Assembly (NCBI GenBank): GCA_964510315.1 | Contig: CAZEAP010000016.1 | Coordinates: forward strand, 1-64,000 | From: CAZEAP01 sp964510315 | Lineage (GTDB): Bacteria; Planctomycetota; Brocadiia; SM23-32 | Reading direction: 5' to 3' | DNA: 64,000 nucleotides | Shown here: one piece after another, positions 42,646 through 51,996 of the stretch | Layout of the letters: each line of letters opens with the position of its first letter | How positions within the stretch are numbered: the first letter of the stretch is position 1 | Program-made: the position numbers and the translations under genes | Notes under the pieces: generated by a model | What the model was told of the DNA's origin: nothing | Databases searched by the model: none | Seen by the model: only the letters and a program-made list of their open reading frames with translations

Positions 42646-43677
42646 ATGAAACGGATGCTCAACACGCTCTTTGTCACCACCCACGGGAGCTACCTGGCGC
42701 GGGATGGAGAAACAGTGCTGGTTCGTGCGGAGCGGGAGATAAAAATCAGGATCCCCGTCCATACCTTGGATAGCATCGTCTGCTTCGGCGGTATATCTGC
42801 CAGTTCACCGCTGATGCAGTTATGCGCCGAAAACGACGTCCCGATCTCGTTTCTGAGTCAGAACGGCAGATTCTACGCGCGCGTCGAAGGTCCGGTCTCC
42901 GGCAACGTCCTGCTCCGCCGTGAGCAGTACCGCCGCGCCGACAGCCCCAAGCAGAGTGCCAAGATCGCCAGATGGGTCGTAGCCGCTAAGATATCAAACG
43001 CTCGCGGCGTGATACTCCGGGCAATTCGCGACCATCCAGACACTGTAAACCGGAGTTCTCTCCGCGCCGCCGCCCGGCGTATGCGGCATTGTCTGGAAAG
43101 GGTCCAACAAGAAAGCTCCCTGCAAGTCGTCAGGGGACTGGAAGGCGAGGCAGCAGCAACTTACTTCGGCGTCTTTCAACATCTGATCACGAGGCAGAAG
43201 GACGATTTCCGGTTTAGCGGACGTAATCGTCGCCCACCGCTGGATCGCTCCAACGCGTTGCTATCGTTCCTCTACGCAGTGCTCCTGAACGATGTCTGCT
43301 CATCGCTGGAGGCCACGGGCCTCGACCCCGCTGTGGGGTATCTGCACAGAGACAGACCCGGAAGGCCGGGCCTTGGATTGGACCTGATGGAAGAACTCCG
43401 CCCGGTCATTGCAGACCGTTTGGCATTGTCGCTGATAAATCGTAGACAGATCACCAAGTCCGACTTCCGGGAGGCGGAGTCCGGCGCCGTCTTGCTCAAT
43501 GATAAGGGCAGACGTACGGTCCTGGTCAGCTATCAGAACCGTAAACAGAGCGAGGTGACACATCCATTCACAGAGGAAAAGATGCCGATCGGCATGGTGC
43601 CGTACGCCCAAGCTCTGCTGCTGGCCAGGTTTCTCAGGGATGACTTAGACGCCTACCCTCCACTCCTCTGGAAGTGA
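42646..43677 (+). CDS. cas1: Cas1 spacer integrase
   Basis: Integrates new spacers together with Cas2. The 343-residue type I-C Cas1 has the metal ligands in GLEGEAAATYF (Glu), VGYLHRDRPGRPGLGLDLMEE (His and Asp), and the usual N-terminal beta domain (YLARDGETVLVR). It appears intact, so the locus should be able to acquire spacers. Confidence 0.95.
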   Translation: MKRMLNTLFVTTHGSYLARDGETVLVRAEREIKIRIPVHTLDSIVCFGGISASSPLMQLCAENDVPISFLSQNGRFYARVEGPVSGNVLLRREQYRRADSPKQSAKIARWVVAAKISNARGVILRAIRDHPDTVNRSSLRAAARRMRHCLERVQQESSLQVVRGLEGEAAATYFGVFQHLITRQKDDFRFSGRNRRPPLDRSNALLSFLYAVLLNDVCSSLEATGLDPAVGYLHRDRPGRPGLGLDLMEELRPVIADRLALSLINRRQITKSDFREAESGAVLLNDKGRRTVLVSYQNRKQSEVTHPFTEEKMPIGMVPYAQALLLARFLRDDLDAYPPLLWK

Positions 43678-43684
43678 GCGTATC

Positions 43685-43975
43685 ATGATGGTTGTCGTGG
43701 CCTACGACGTCAGTACTGAGACGCCGGACGGCCGGCGCCGCCTCAGGCGTGTGGCGAAGACTTGTCTCAGCCGGGGCCAAAGGGTCCAGAACTCGGTATT
43801 CGAGTGCCTTCTTGAACCCGCACAATGGGAAAGACTACGACATGAACTCATCGCCCACATCGACCGCGAGACCGATAGCTTGCGCTTCTACTTTCTGGGC
43901 AAGAATTGGAAACGACGTGTGGAACACGTTGGTGCCAAGAAAACATACGATCCGGAAGGTCCACTTGTGGTGTAG
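43685..43975 (+). CDS. cas2: Cas2
   Basis: Partner of Cas1 in spacer integration. The 96-residue protein has the ferredoxin-like start MVVVAYDVST with the conserved Asp, RRLRRVAKTC, VQNSVFECLL and DSLRFYFLG. Two ATG codons in tandem could start it (43685 or 43688). It ends 188 bases before the first CRISPR repeat. Confidence 0.95.
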   Translation: MMVVVAYDVSTETPDGRRRLRRVAKTCLSRGQRVQNSVFECLLEPAQWERLRHELIAHIDRETDSLRFYFLGKNWKRRVEHVGAKKTYDPEGPLVV

Positions 43976-44163
43976 CGATGCCGTTGGCGCGAACCGTGGG
44001 TTCACAGAACATCCCCCCTTGGTTCGCGATTGTCGTAACTGCACCTCCACGAATGCCTTGAGCACAATAGCAGCGGTTGGGACATCCGTGATGTTCCATA
44101 TCGCTACTGGTTCGCGGAAACTCACATATAACCCCTTTCCCAGCCTCTGATTAGAGGCAGGGA
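43976..44163 (+). promoter_or_regulatory. CRISPR leader
   Basis: The 188 bases between cas2 and the first repeat are less GC-rich than their surroundings and hold no gene. They include two related words (GGTTCGCGATTG and GGTTCGCGGAAA, about 90 bases apart) and ACATATAACC about 40 bases before the first repeat, a possible -10 region. By its place this should carry the array promoter and the signals for spacer insertion. Confidence 0.6.
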
Positions 44164-46333
44164 GTCGCTCCCCGCGCGGGAGCGTGGATTGAAATCAGCT
44201 ACGTGGAGTAGGTTGTCTGTGGACTTACGCCCCGTCGCTCCCCGCGCGGGAGCGTGGATTGAAATCAGCTCGCGCCGGACGAACAGGTTCTGCTCGAGAG
44301 TCGCTCCCCGCGCGGGAGCGTGGATTGAAATGCCCGAGGGCGCCCTCCAGGGGCGCGACGGAGCAGGTCGCTCCCCGCGCGGGAGCGTGGATTGAAATAA
44401 ATGGACCGGTGTCGAGGTTCCGGACGAGGCCATGTCGCTCCCCGCGCGGGAGCGTGGATTGAAATTCCATTGCCACCCGGAGGGCCTCGACGTCGGGGTG
44501 TCGCTCCCCGCGCGGGAGCGTGGATTGAAATGCGTTACGCCGCGGGAGTGCCGGCGGCAAAAAAACGTCGCTCCCCGCGCGGGAGCGTGGATTGAAATAG
44601 TGTAGAGGATGCGTGAGACCGCGCACTGCGCGGTCGCTCCCCGCGCGGGAGCGTGGATTGAAATCAGCCCCCTGCGATTCTGATCGGCACCGTGCAGGAG
44701 TCGCTCCCCGCGCGGGAGCGTGGATTGAAATCACGTTTGGGACGTGGACCACCACGTAACGCTTTGTCGCTCCCCGCGCGGGAGCGTGGATTGAAATAAA
44801 GAGCGTCGATCTACGCGCCATGATAACAGACGTCGCTCCCCGCGCGGGAGCGTGGATTGAAATTCTTTATGCCCACACGCTCTTGTGATCTTGCGCTGTC
44901 GCTCCCCGCGCGGGAGCGTGGATTGAAATGTCGAGCGGCTTGATCATCCCGTCCAGCGCCGCGTGGTCGCTCCCCGCGCGGGAGCGTGGATTGAAATCCT
45001 CCTCTCTGTAGTGTGCGATGGTAAGCCGTACGTCGCTCCCCGCGCGGGAGCGTGGATTGAAATAGAAAGGAGGACACGTAATAGGGCCTGTGGCCGAGTC
45101 GCTCCCCGCGCGGGAGCGTGGATTGAAATAACCTGAAGGCATCGTTGCGCATCGGGATTACGGAGTCGCTCCCCGCGCGGGAGCGTGGATTGAAATCGGG
45201 CGATCACCTGAGCGTCTGACCATGTGCTGATGTCGCTCCCCGCGCGGGAGCGTGGATTGAAATTACTACCTCGCCGGAATGGACTCGGGCAACGTGCGGT
45301 CGCTCCCCGCGCGGGAGCGTGGATTGAAATCAGGATAGGCTTGTCGCTGATCCTGTAGACGGCTGTCGCTCCCCGCGCGGGAGCGTGGATTGAAATGAGA
45401 GCAGGTAGAAGGACTGCTCGTCCGAGACAAACGTCGCTCCCCGCGCGGGAGCGTGGATTGAAATAGGGCGCTGCCCATGAACGGCCTCGGCGTGATGCCG
45501 TCGCTCCCCGCGCGGGAGCGTGGATTGAAATTCGCTCAGCACCCTGTACCGGTGGCGCCGCCGCCGCGTCGCTCCCCGCGCGGGAGCGTGGATTGAAATT
45601 GTCCAGCTCGATCTCACCGATGCGGCGGATGCGTCGCTCCCCGCGCGGGAGCGTGGATTGAAATTGGAGTCCGGTGCCCGTGGGGGGCCGGCCGAGCCGT
45701 CGCTCCCCGCGCGGGAGCGTGGATTGAAATTCGCTCAGCACCCTGTACCGGTGGCGCCGCCGCCGTCGCTCCCCGCGCGGGAGCGTGGATTGAAATAGTG
45801 GAAGCGTCGCCACTCCAGGGCGACGCGCAGGGGTCGCTCCCCGCGCGGGAGCGTGGATTGAAATGGCGGCGGTGCATCCGTGCGGGCGACGGGTAGGGTG
45901 GTCGCTCCCCGCGCGGGAGCGTGGATTGAAATTACGATCATGGTGAGCCAGGGGCGGCGGACGGAGCGTCGCTCCCCGCGCGGGAGCGTGGATTGAAATC
46001 TGCGGGTCGGCGGCGCGCTGCTCCTGGAGGCGCCGTCGCTCCCCGCGCGGGAGCGTGGATTGAAATCTGCGGGTCGGCGGCGCGCTGCTCCTGGAGGCGC
46101 CGTCGCTCCCCGCGCGGGAGCGTGGATTGAAATGTGTAGATAGATCGAGGAGGCGTGCGGCCTGCCCGTCGCTCCCCGCGCGGGAGCGTGGATTGAAATG
46201 ACCTTGAGCCTCCTCCGCAGCCCGCTGCCGAAGGGTCGCTCCCCGCGCGGGAGCGTGGATTGAAATGGAGTGGGGGGCCGCAGAGCGGTAGCTCCGCTGG
46301 CGTCGCTCCCCGCGCGGGAGCGTGGATTGAAAT
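44164..46333 (+). CRISPR. Type I-C CRISPR array, 33 repeats and 32 spacers
   Basis: A 32-base repeat (starts GTCGCTCCCC, ends TGGATTGAAAT) occurs 33 times, by eye without a change even at the far end. Its palindrome CGCTCCC/GGGAGCG (repeat positions 3-9 and 15-21) forms the hairpin cut by Cas5c. The 32 spacers are 33 to 38 bases long. Repeat starts include 44164, 44234, 44300, 44367, 44434, 44500 ... 46168, 46235, 46302. Spacers 28 and 29 (46000-46034 and 46067-46101) are identical; spacers 21 and 24 (45532-45567 and 45731-45764) are the same sequence, the latter two bases shorter. No spacer matches other parts of this window that I noticed. The last repeat ends at 46333. Confidence 0.98.
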
Positions 46334-46404
46334 GTACTCGCCCCATCGCAGGCCCGCAGCCTCCGAGCGGGGCATCGCGCGCGAGATCCCCGCTCGCAAC
46401 TGGC
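46334..46404. other. Trailer end of the array
   Basis: About 70 bases after the last repeat, with no further repeat. The first 36, read on the minus strand, encode RSEAAGLRWGEY, which resembles the conserved box of phage-type tyrosine recombinases. This could be an orphan spacer whose distal repeat was lost, or flanking DNA. Confidence 0.35.
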
Positions 46405-46548
46405 TTACGAAGTAGCGCCGCGAGAGGCGGCCCGGCGCGCGGCTTCCACGGTCGCGCCGATGGCCCGACGCAGCACACCGGGGAACTGCTCACTGGTGTA
46501 GTAGCGGACCAGCGTGTTGCCGAGGTCCAGCAGGATGGTGCCGATCAT
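46405..46548 (-). pseudogene. Truncated HAD-family hydrolase, N-terminal stump
   Basis: The minus strand from ATG 46548 reads MIGTILLDLGNTLVRYYTSE then 27 more residues to a stop at 46405. DLGNTLV is the first motif of HAD hydrolases, but the family needs about 200 residues, and the rest (other catalytic motifs) is missing. The CRISPR array starts 71 bases beyond the stop. The stump lies 53 bases downstream of purH on the same strand, so it was probably the last gene of the fabZ-glyS-purH unit before the break. Confidence 0.6.
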
Positions 46549-46601
46549 GCCCACGGTCTTCCCGGAGCGCTTTCCCCCGTCGACGGCCCAGCCCCTCCGG
46601 C

Positions 46602-47768
46602 TCAGTGCAGGAACAGACGCAGGTCCGTGTGGCACATCCACATGCCGTATTCTTCGGCGGCCGCGGTCACGCTCTCGTCCCGCAGGCTGCCGCCGGGTTG
46701 CGCGATGTACTGCACGTTGGTCCGGCTGGCCCGGTCGATGCTGTCGCGGAAGGGGAAGAAGGCGTCCGAACTCATGCAGATGCCTTCGTACCCGCCGATC
46801 CAGTCCTCCCGTTCCGCTTCGGTCAGCGGCACGGGTTTTTGGGTCAGTGCGGCGCTCACCTGCTGCCTCTCCGCCTCCGAGAGGTCTTCCCAGAGCAGGA
46901 ACTGATCGACGACGTTGGTCTTCTCGGCGCGCATGAGGTCTTCTTTGAAGCTCAGCCCGAGAACGCGCGGATGCTGCTGGAGCAGCCATTTGTCCGCCTT
47001 CGAGCAGGCCAGGCGGGTGCAGTGGACACGCGACTGCTGCCCTGCGCCGTTGCCGATGACCTGGCCGTCGAGGGCGACGCACACGTTGTTGGACTGGGTG
47101 TATTTCAGCGTGATGGTGGCTACGATCAGGGTCTGAAGCACCTCCGGGGGAAGTTCGGCGTCGCCGACGACCACGTCTTCGAAAAGTTCGGGGGTGATCG
47201 GCGCCGTGTTGCGCTCCTCTTCCAGGCGCATTCCGAAGACGTCCCGGTGCTCCATCTCCGGGGGCCGGTAGTCCGGGTCGATCTGGAAGATGCGGTAGCC
47301 GCCCTTCTTTTTGGACTTCAGCGCGCTGAGCGCCTTTCCCTCATAGCCGGGGGCTATGATGCCGTCGCTGACTTCCCGGCCGAGAACGCGGGCCAAAGAC
47401 CGGTCGACCGTTTGGCTGACGGCCACGAAGTCACCGAAGGAGGAGAGCCGGTCCGCACCCCTTGCTCGCACGTAGGCGCGCGCGGCGGGGGAGAGGTCCT
47501 CGTCGGGCAGGAACTGCGACCTGCGGAACTCCTCCGTGAGGGGCCTGTCCACCGCCGCCCCGGCGGGACTGACGTGCTTGAAGGAAGCGGCAGCGGCGGC
47601 GCCGGTGGCCTCCGCCAGCTCCCGGACAAGTTGCCAGGAGGCCAGGGCGTCGAGGATGTTGATGTAGCCGGGGTTGCCGTTGAGCAGCTCCAGTGGGGCC
47701 GCCTCATCCATCATAACTCGCGCCGAACCCTGGTGTGGATTCAGTCCGTACTTCAGGTCAATCTGCAT
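46602..47768 (-). CDS. Stand-alone AICAR transformylase (PurH C-terminal type)
   Basis: Transfers a formyl group from 10-formyl-THF to AICAR late in purine synthesis. The 388-residue protein is the transformylase without the IMP cyclohydrolase domain of classical PurH. It has the catalytic SFKHVSPAG (Lys-His), YTQSNNVCVALDGQVIGNGAGQ-type segment near 265, and SSDAFFPFRDSID. The ATG at 47768 follows AGGA; an open frame continues upstream into glyS without similarity. It lies 17 bases after glyS. IMP cyclohydrolase must be encoded elsewhere. Confidence 0.9.
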   Translation of the reverse strand: MQIDLKYGLNPHQGSARVMMDEAAPLELLNGNPGYINILDALASWQLVRELAEATGAAAAASFKHVSPAGAAVDRPLTEEFRRSQFLPDEDLSPAARAYVRARGADRLSSFGDFVAVSQTVDRSLARVLGREVSDGIIAPGYEGKALSALKSKKKGGYRIFQIDPDYRPPEMEHRDVFGMRLEEERNTAPITPELFEDVVVGDAELPPEVLQTLIVATITLKYTQSNNVCVALDGQVIGNGAGQQSRVHCTRLACSKADKWLLQQHPRVLGLSFKEDLMRAEKTNVVDQFLLWEDLSEAERQQVSAALTQKPVPLTEAEREDWIGGYEGICMSSDAFFPFRDSIDRASRTNVQYIAQPGGSLRDESVTAAAEEYGMWMCHTDLRLFLH

Positions 47769-47785
47769 GGCTTTTTCCTGTGGCG

Positions 47786-49876
47786 TTAGCGGGTTGGCTC
47801 CGCCGTCTCTATCCGGTAGAGGTCGGCGAAGTGGTCGGCGAAAAGGTGATATACCCGGCCGCAGAGCGACTTGCGGTTCGCGCGCAGGTCCTCGTCTTCC
47901 ACGTTGACGAAGACCTCCTCGAAGAAGTCGTGCACCAGTTCGGCAAACGCCGAGCAATACTCGCGGGCGCCCTCCACATAGCGGCTCTCCTCGAACAGGT
48001 CGGCGACCCGCCCGCGGTTCTCATCGAGGGCTGCGCCCAGGTGCCGCTCCAGCGGTTCTTCGAGCAGTTCGGAGTCGACCGGCCGGATCTCCTCGTCCCT
48101 CTGGATGCGGTAAGTTCGGTCCACCAATTCCACCAGCGCGGGCCACCATTCTCGCCTGGAGCATGTCCTGAGGGCCTGGAGCCTCTGCCAGAAATCGCCG
48201 ACGTCCCGGTATCCGGCGGCCAGCACGGCCCGCACGAAATCATGGGGATGACCCCGTTCGATGGCGGCGTGGTAGAGCCGGTCCCGGAAGAACTCCAGTA
48301 TGTCCTCCACCTTCTCCGGTTCGCACTCGATGCCGTGCTCCGCGGCGACCTGCCGGGCGGCCTCCACGATCTCCCGCAGGTCGAGTTCGAGGGCCTTCTC
48401 CTCGATGATCAGCAGGATTCCCAGCGCGTTCCTGCGCAGGGCGTAGGGGTCCTGGGAGCCGCTCGGCTCCAGCCCCAGGGAGAAGCAGCCCACGATGGCG
48501 TCCAGCTTGTCGGCCAGAGCCAGGCAGCTTCCCTCCAGGGTGGCGGGAAGCTCGTCGTCCGCGCCCGCCGGCAGATAGTGTTCGGCGACGGCCCGGGCGA
48601 CGGGTTCGCATTCCCCCTCGAGGCGGGCCAGCTCGCGACCGACCACGCCCTGCAGGTTGGGGAACTCGCCCACCACGCCGCTGACCAGGTCGGCTTTGCA
48701 CAGGTGGGCGGCCCGGCGGACGTGCTCGACGGTGTCCGCTCCGCCTACCTCCGCGGCGAGCCGGCCCGCCAGCTCCTCCAGCCTGCCGGTTCGCTGGAGG
48801 TTGTCCCCCAGCCCGCCGAGGAAGACTACCTCCTCCAACCGGGCTACCATCTGCTCCAGCGGCACCCGGCGGTCCTGCTCCCAGTAGAAGGCGGCGTCGT
48901 CCAGCCGTGCCTCCAGCACCCGCTCGTTGCCCTCGCGGACAAGCTCGTCCTGCTCGGCGGTGCGGTTGGAGACGGCCAGGAAGAGCGGCCGCAGGTTACC
49001 CTCGGCGTCCCGGACCGGGAAGCAGCGCTGATGCTCCTTCATCGCCGCCTCCAGGATGGGCGCGGGCACGCCGAGGAACTCCTCCTCGAAACGTCCCTCC
49101 ACCACGTGCGGCCACTCCACCAGGTTCGCCACCTCCCCCAGCAGCTCGGCGTCTTCCAGCTCCGACCCGTGCTCCTCCAGGACGGCGTTGATCCCGGTGC
49201 GTATCTTCCGGCGTCGCTCCGCGGCGTCCGCGAGCACGAAATGCTCGCGCAGCAACTCGCAGTAATCCTCGAAGCACGCGTCCGCCAGCTCGATCTCCTC
49301 CGGCGCCAGGAAGGGATGCCCGCGGGTGGCGCGCCCGGCCCGGACGCCGGCGATCTCCAGCGGCAGCACCTCCCGGCCCAGCAGGGCGACCAGCCGGCGG
49401 ATGGGTCGGGCGAAGCTGAACCCGCTGCTCTCCCACCGCATCGACTTGGGGAAGGTCACCGCGGCGGTGGCCTCCCGCAGCATGGTCGGCAGCAGCTCCG
49501 TCGCCGGCGCGCCCTCTTCCTCCCGGACGGCCACCACGTAGGGACCCTTTTCGGTTTCCTCGACCCGAAGGTCCTCCACGGCCACCCCCCGCGAACGGGC
49601 GAACCCCCTGGCCGCTTCCGTCGGGTTGCCGTCCTCATCGTATGCCGCGGCGGCGGGCGGGCCCACCGTGCGGCTGCGGCGAGGGGGCTGGGCGGACGGT
49701 ATACCCGCGGCGGCCACGGTCATGCGGCGAGGCGTGCCGGCGGTCCGCAGCCGCTCCGGGGGCAGGTCCGCCTCCCGCAGTCGGCGCTCCAGTTCGCCGG
49801 CCAGTTGCTCCAGCCCGGGGCCCAGGTAGCCGGCGGGCAACTCCTCGGTGCCGATCTCGTAGAGCAGGTCGGGCAT
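47786..49876 (-). CDS. glyS: Glycyl-tRNA synthetase beta subunit
   Basis: Part of the bacterial alpha2beta2 glycyl-tRNA synthetase. The 696-residue protein shows the family start PDLLYEIGTEELPA, then FPKSMRW, NLVEWPHVVEGRF, CFPVRDAEGNL and the C-terminal anticodon-binding helices (FFEEVFVNVEDEDLRANR). ATG 49876 follows GGAG; a TTG at 49888 is possible. The alpha subunit gene (glyQ) is not adjacent, unlike in most genomes. Confidence 0.95.
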   Translation of the reverse strand: MPDLLYEIGTEELPAGYLGPGLEQLAGELERRLREADLPPERLRTAGTPRRMTVAAAGIPSAQPPRRSRTVGPPAAAAYDEDGNPTEAARGFARSRGVAVEDLRVEETEKGPYVVAVREEEGAPATELLPTMLREATAAVTFPKSMRWESSGFSFARPIRRLVALLGREVLPLEIAGVRAGRATRGHPFLAPEEIELADACFEDYCELLREHFVLADAAERRRKIRTGINAVLEEHGSELEDAELLGEVANLVEWPHVVEGRFEEEFLGVPAPILEAAMKEHQRCFPVRDAEGNLRPLFLAVSNRTAEQDELVREGNERVLEARLDDAAFYWEQDRRVPLEQMVARLEEVVFLGGLGDNLQRTGRLEELAGRLAAEVGGADTVEHVRRAAHLCKADLVSGVVGEFPNLQGVVGRELARLEGECEPVARAVAEHYLPAGADDELPATLEGSCLALADKLDAIVGCFSLGLEPSGSQDPYALRRNALGILLIIEEKALELDLREIVEAARQVAAEHGIECEPEKVEDILEFFRDRLYHAAIERGHPHDFVRAVLAAGYRDVGDFWQRLQALRTCSRREWWPALVELVDRTYRIQRDEEIRPVDSELLEEPLERHLGAALDENRGRVADLFEESRYVEGAREYCSAFAELVHDFFEEVFVNVEDEDLRANRKSLCGRVYHLFADHFADLYRIETAEPTR

Positions 49877-49888
49877 GGGTTGCTCCAA

Positions 49889-50362
49889 TCACATGGGCAT
49901 GCCGATTACAGTGCCCTGGAAGACCATCTTCCCGTCCACGAAGCCCTGGCAGCGGAAAGTAGCCCGGCGGAGGCTGAGTCTGTCGGCTTTGGCGACAAGC
50001 ACCAGCCGGCTGCCCGGCGCGACGGGGCGACGGAACTTCACGTCGTTCAGCCCGCCGAAGGCGAGGAACTTCTCGGATTCCATGGCCTCGTTGAAGTAAT
50101 AGCTGCAGAGCTGGGCGGCCGCCTCGCACATCAGCACTCCGGGCAGCAGGGGCCGGCCGGGGATGTGCCCCCGCACCCAGAATTCCTCCTCACCCACGTC
50201 CTTCAGCCCGACGATGGTGCCCTCGTCGAGGTCCAGGTGGCAGATGCGGTCGAGCTGTTCCATCTCGTGGCGCTGCGGATTGTGACGGCGAATCTCGTCG
50301 GGGCCGGCCTCCACGCGCGAGAAGTCTATCTCGTCGAGGTCGATCAGTGGTTTCGGGGGCAT
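49889..50362 (-). CDS. fabZ: 3-hydroxyacyl-ACP dehydratase, FabZ type
   Basis: Hot-dog-fold dehydratase of fatty acid synthesis, 157 residues. The family site reads GHIPGRPLLPGVLMCEAAAQ (His66, Glu80); FabZ normally has HFPG and MPGV, so this is a slightly divergent member, perhaps a paralogue with another acyl substrate. GGAGAG precedes the ATG. It is 12 bases upstream of glyS. Fatty acid synthesis also appears in the window as accBC. Confidence 0.8.
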   Translation of the reverse strand: MPPKPLIDLDEIDFSRVEAGPDEIRRHNPQRHEMEQLDRICHLDLDEGTIVGLKDVGEEEFWVRGHIPGRPLLPGVLMCEAAAQLCSYYFNEAMESEKFLAFGGLNDVKFRRPVAPGSRLVLVAKADRLSLRRATFRCQGFVDGKMVFQGTVIGMPM

Positions 50363-50504
50363 CGCGCTCTCCGGGGTCTGGACGGACGGGAGACACAGCA
50401 TGTCCGGACGCAGGATTTTAGCCGCGCCCGCCCCGCCATGCAAGGCGCCGAGGCCCGGCCGCCACCCTTCGGCTGCCTTTGGCATGCACAAGCGCGCTGT
50501 CTCC

Positions 50505-50532
50505 TTGCGTGTGGCGTTGGGGCGGTTAGTAT
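50505..50532 (+). promoter_or_regulatory. Possible promoter of UroD-like gene 2
   Basis: TTGCGT (50505-50510), 16 bases, TAGTAT (50527-50532), 44 bases before the GTG start. It lies in the divergent gap with fabZ. Confidence 0.4.
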
Positions 50533-50576
50533 GGCCCGGCGTCCGGGACGGAAGCCACCAGAGGAGGAGACCGGTT

Positions 50577-51746
50577 GTGAGTGAGAATATCGTTGAGGAC
50601 GGGATGGGCGAGATGACCCACCGGGAGCGGTTCCGCCGGGTGATGCACTATCAGAAGGTGGACCGCATCCCGCACTGGGAGTTCGGCTACCTGCAGGAAA
50701 CACAGGACCGCTGGCACCGCGAGGGCCTGCCGGAGGAGCTGAACGGCCATTGGGAGATCGAGCACTACTTCGGCGTCGATCCCTCCCGACGCGTCCCTTT
50801 CCGCAACGGCCTCATCCCCGCGTTCGAGGGGGAGAGGGAGGTGCTGGAGGAGAGCGAGGACCGGCGCGTCGAACGCCTCCCCGACGGCACCGTCCAGGAG
50901 GTGCAGACCAGGGGCACCACCACCATACCACACTACATCAAGTTTCCCATCGAGAACCGCGACGACTGGCGGCGGTTCAAGGAGCGGCTGGACCCGGAGG
51001 ACCCCCGGCGGTTCGAGACCGACTACGAAGAACTCGGAAGGGAACTGCTCCGCTCCGAGCTGCCGGTGGGCATCGGCATCGGCTCCTACTTCGGGACACC
51101 CCGCAACTGGATCGGCTTCGAGAACATCTCCATGATGCTCTACGACGACCGCGAACTGGTGGAAGACATCGTGGAGACCCTCACCCGGGTTTACTACCGG
51201 CAGATCGAGGAGGCCGCCGGGTACATCGAGATAGATTTCGGGGCCGGGTGGGAGGACATCTGCTTCCGCAGCGGCCCCATGCTGAGCCCCGACATGTTCC
51301 GCCAGATCGTGGGACCGCGGCTGAAGCGCGTCTGCGACCTGCTGCGCCGCCACGGCTGCACCGTCATCTGGACCGACTGCGACGGCGACGTCACCGACCT
51401 GATCCCCGTCTGGCTGGACTCCGGGCTCAACTGCATGTTCCCCCTGGAGGTGCATCCGGGGTCCGACCCGGTGAAATACCGGAAGATGTTCGGCCGGGAG
51501 CTGCTCCTTCGCGGAGGCATCGACAAGCACAAACTGGCCGACGGCCCGGAGGCCATTCTGAAGGAGCTGAAGCGCGTGGAGCACGTGGTGGAGGACGGTG
51601 GCTACATCCCCCACGGCGACCACCGCATCCCGCAGACGGTCTCCCTGGAGAACTACCGCTACTACATCCGCGAGAAGCTGGCCATGCTGGGCTGGCGGGA
51701 CGATGAGGTCGCCCGGGTGCCGGGGCTGCAGGATACCGAGATGTGA
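50577..51746 (+). CDS. UroD-like protein 2
   Basis: A 389-residue member of the uroporphyrinogen decarboxylase/MtaA superfamily: MTHRERFRRVMHYQKVDRIP near the start, WEDICFRSGPMLSPDMF, WTDCDGDVTDLIPVWLDSG and GGIDKHKLADG. Its layout is close to UroD-like protein 1, so the two are probably paralogues. The GTG at 50577 follows GAGGAGGAGA; an open frame runs further upstream without similarity. No methyl-accepting corrinoid protein is nearby, so the reaction is not clear. Confidence 0.75.
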   Translation: MSENIVEDGMGEMTHRERFRRVMHYQKVDRIPHWEFGYLQETQDRWHREGLPEELNGHWEIEHYFGVDPSRRVPFRNGLIPAFEGEREVLEESEDRRVERLPDGTVQEVQTRGTTTIPHYIKFPIENRDDWRRFKERLDPEDPRRFETDYEELGRELLRSELPVGIGIGSYFGTPRNWIGFENISMMLYDDRELVEDIVETLTRVYYRQIEEAAGYIEIDFGAGWEDICFRSGPMLSPDMFRQIVGPRLKRVCDLLRRHGCTVIWTDCDGDVTDLIPVWLDSGLNCMFPLEVHPGSDPVKYRKMFGRELLLRGGIDKHKLADGPEAILKELKRVEHVVEDGGYIPHGDHRIPQTVSLENYRYYIREKLAMLGWRDDEVARVPGLQDTEM

Positions 51747-51985
51747 AGCTCGGGAGGACGGCGCCGGCGGATGGTGTCTGCAAACCACCGGCCTCGCAGC
51801 ACGACCGGTTTCCGGAGTCCTGCGACCGAAAGCGGATACGGGGCGAAGTTGCGGCGTTGATCGAGGGGATGCAGAGGCGCGGGGCACGCTACATCTTCCA
51901 CTCCGACCACTCCCTGTCGACCAACGTTGACTACGACGATTACCGCTTCGCCCTGGCCGTGTATCGTGAGCACATGAGCTACTGA
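51743..51985 (+). pseudogene. Fragment of another UroD-like gene (C-terminal end)
   Basis: An 80-codon frame overlapping the previous stop. The first third is not protein-like; from about 51828 it reads RIRGEVAALIEGMQRRG, then ARYIFHSDHSLSTNVDYDDY, which matches the last 50 residues of UroD-like proteins (GGYIFSPSHNIQPDV-type ends). It ends two bases before the next UroD-like gene region. Most likely it is the leftover of a third copy lost by deletion, or a displaced true C terminus of the preceding gene. Confidence 0.5.
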
Positions 51986-51996
51986 GGGTGCCGATA

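Noticed and set aside
24652..46333. Link between the CHAT-TPR protein and the CRISPR locus, as in the gRAMP/Csx29 (Craspase) system
   Set aside because: The CHAT protein looks exported, the two loci are 7 kb or more apart with unrelated genes between, and the CRISPR system is type I-C without a gRAMP gene.
44122..46493. Many overlapping minus-strand frames through the CRISPR array with repeated ISIHAPARGAT, FNPRSRAGSD and FQSTLPRGER words
   Set aside because: These are translations of the 32-base repeat in three frames, not proteins. The spacing follows the repeat unit exactly.
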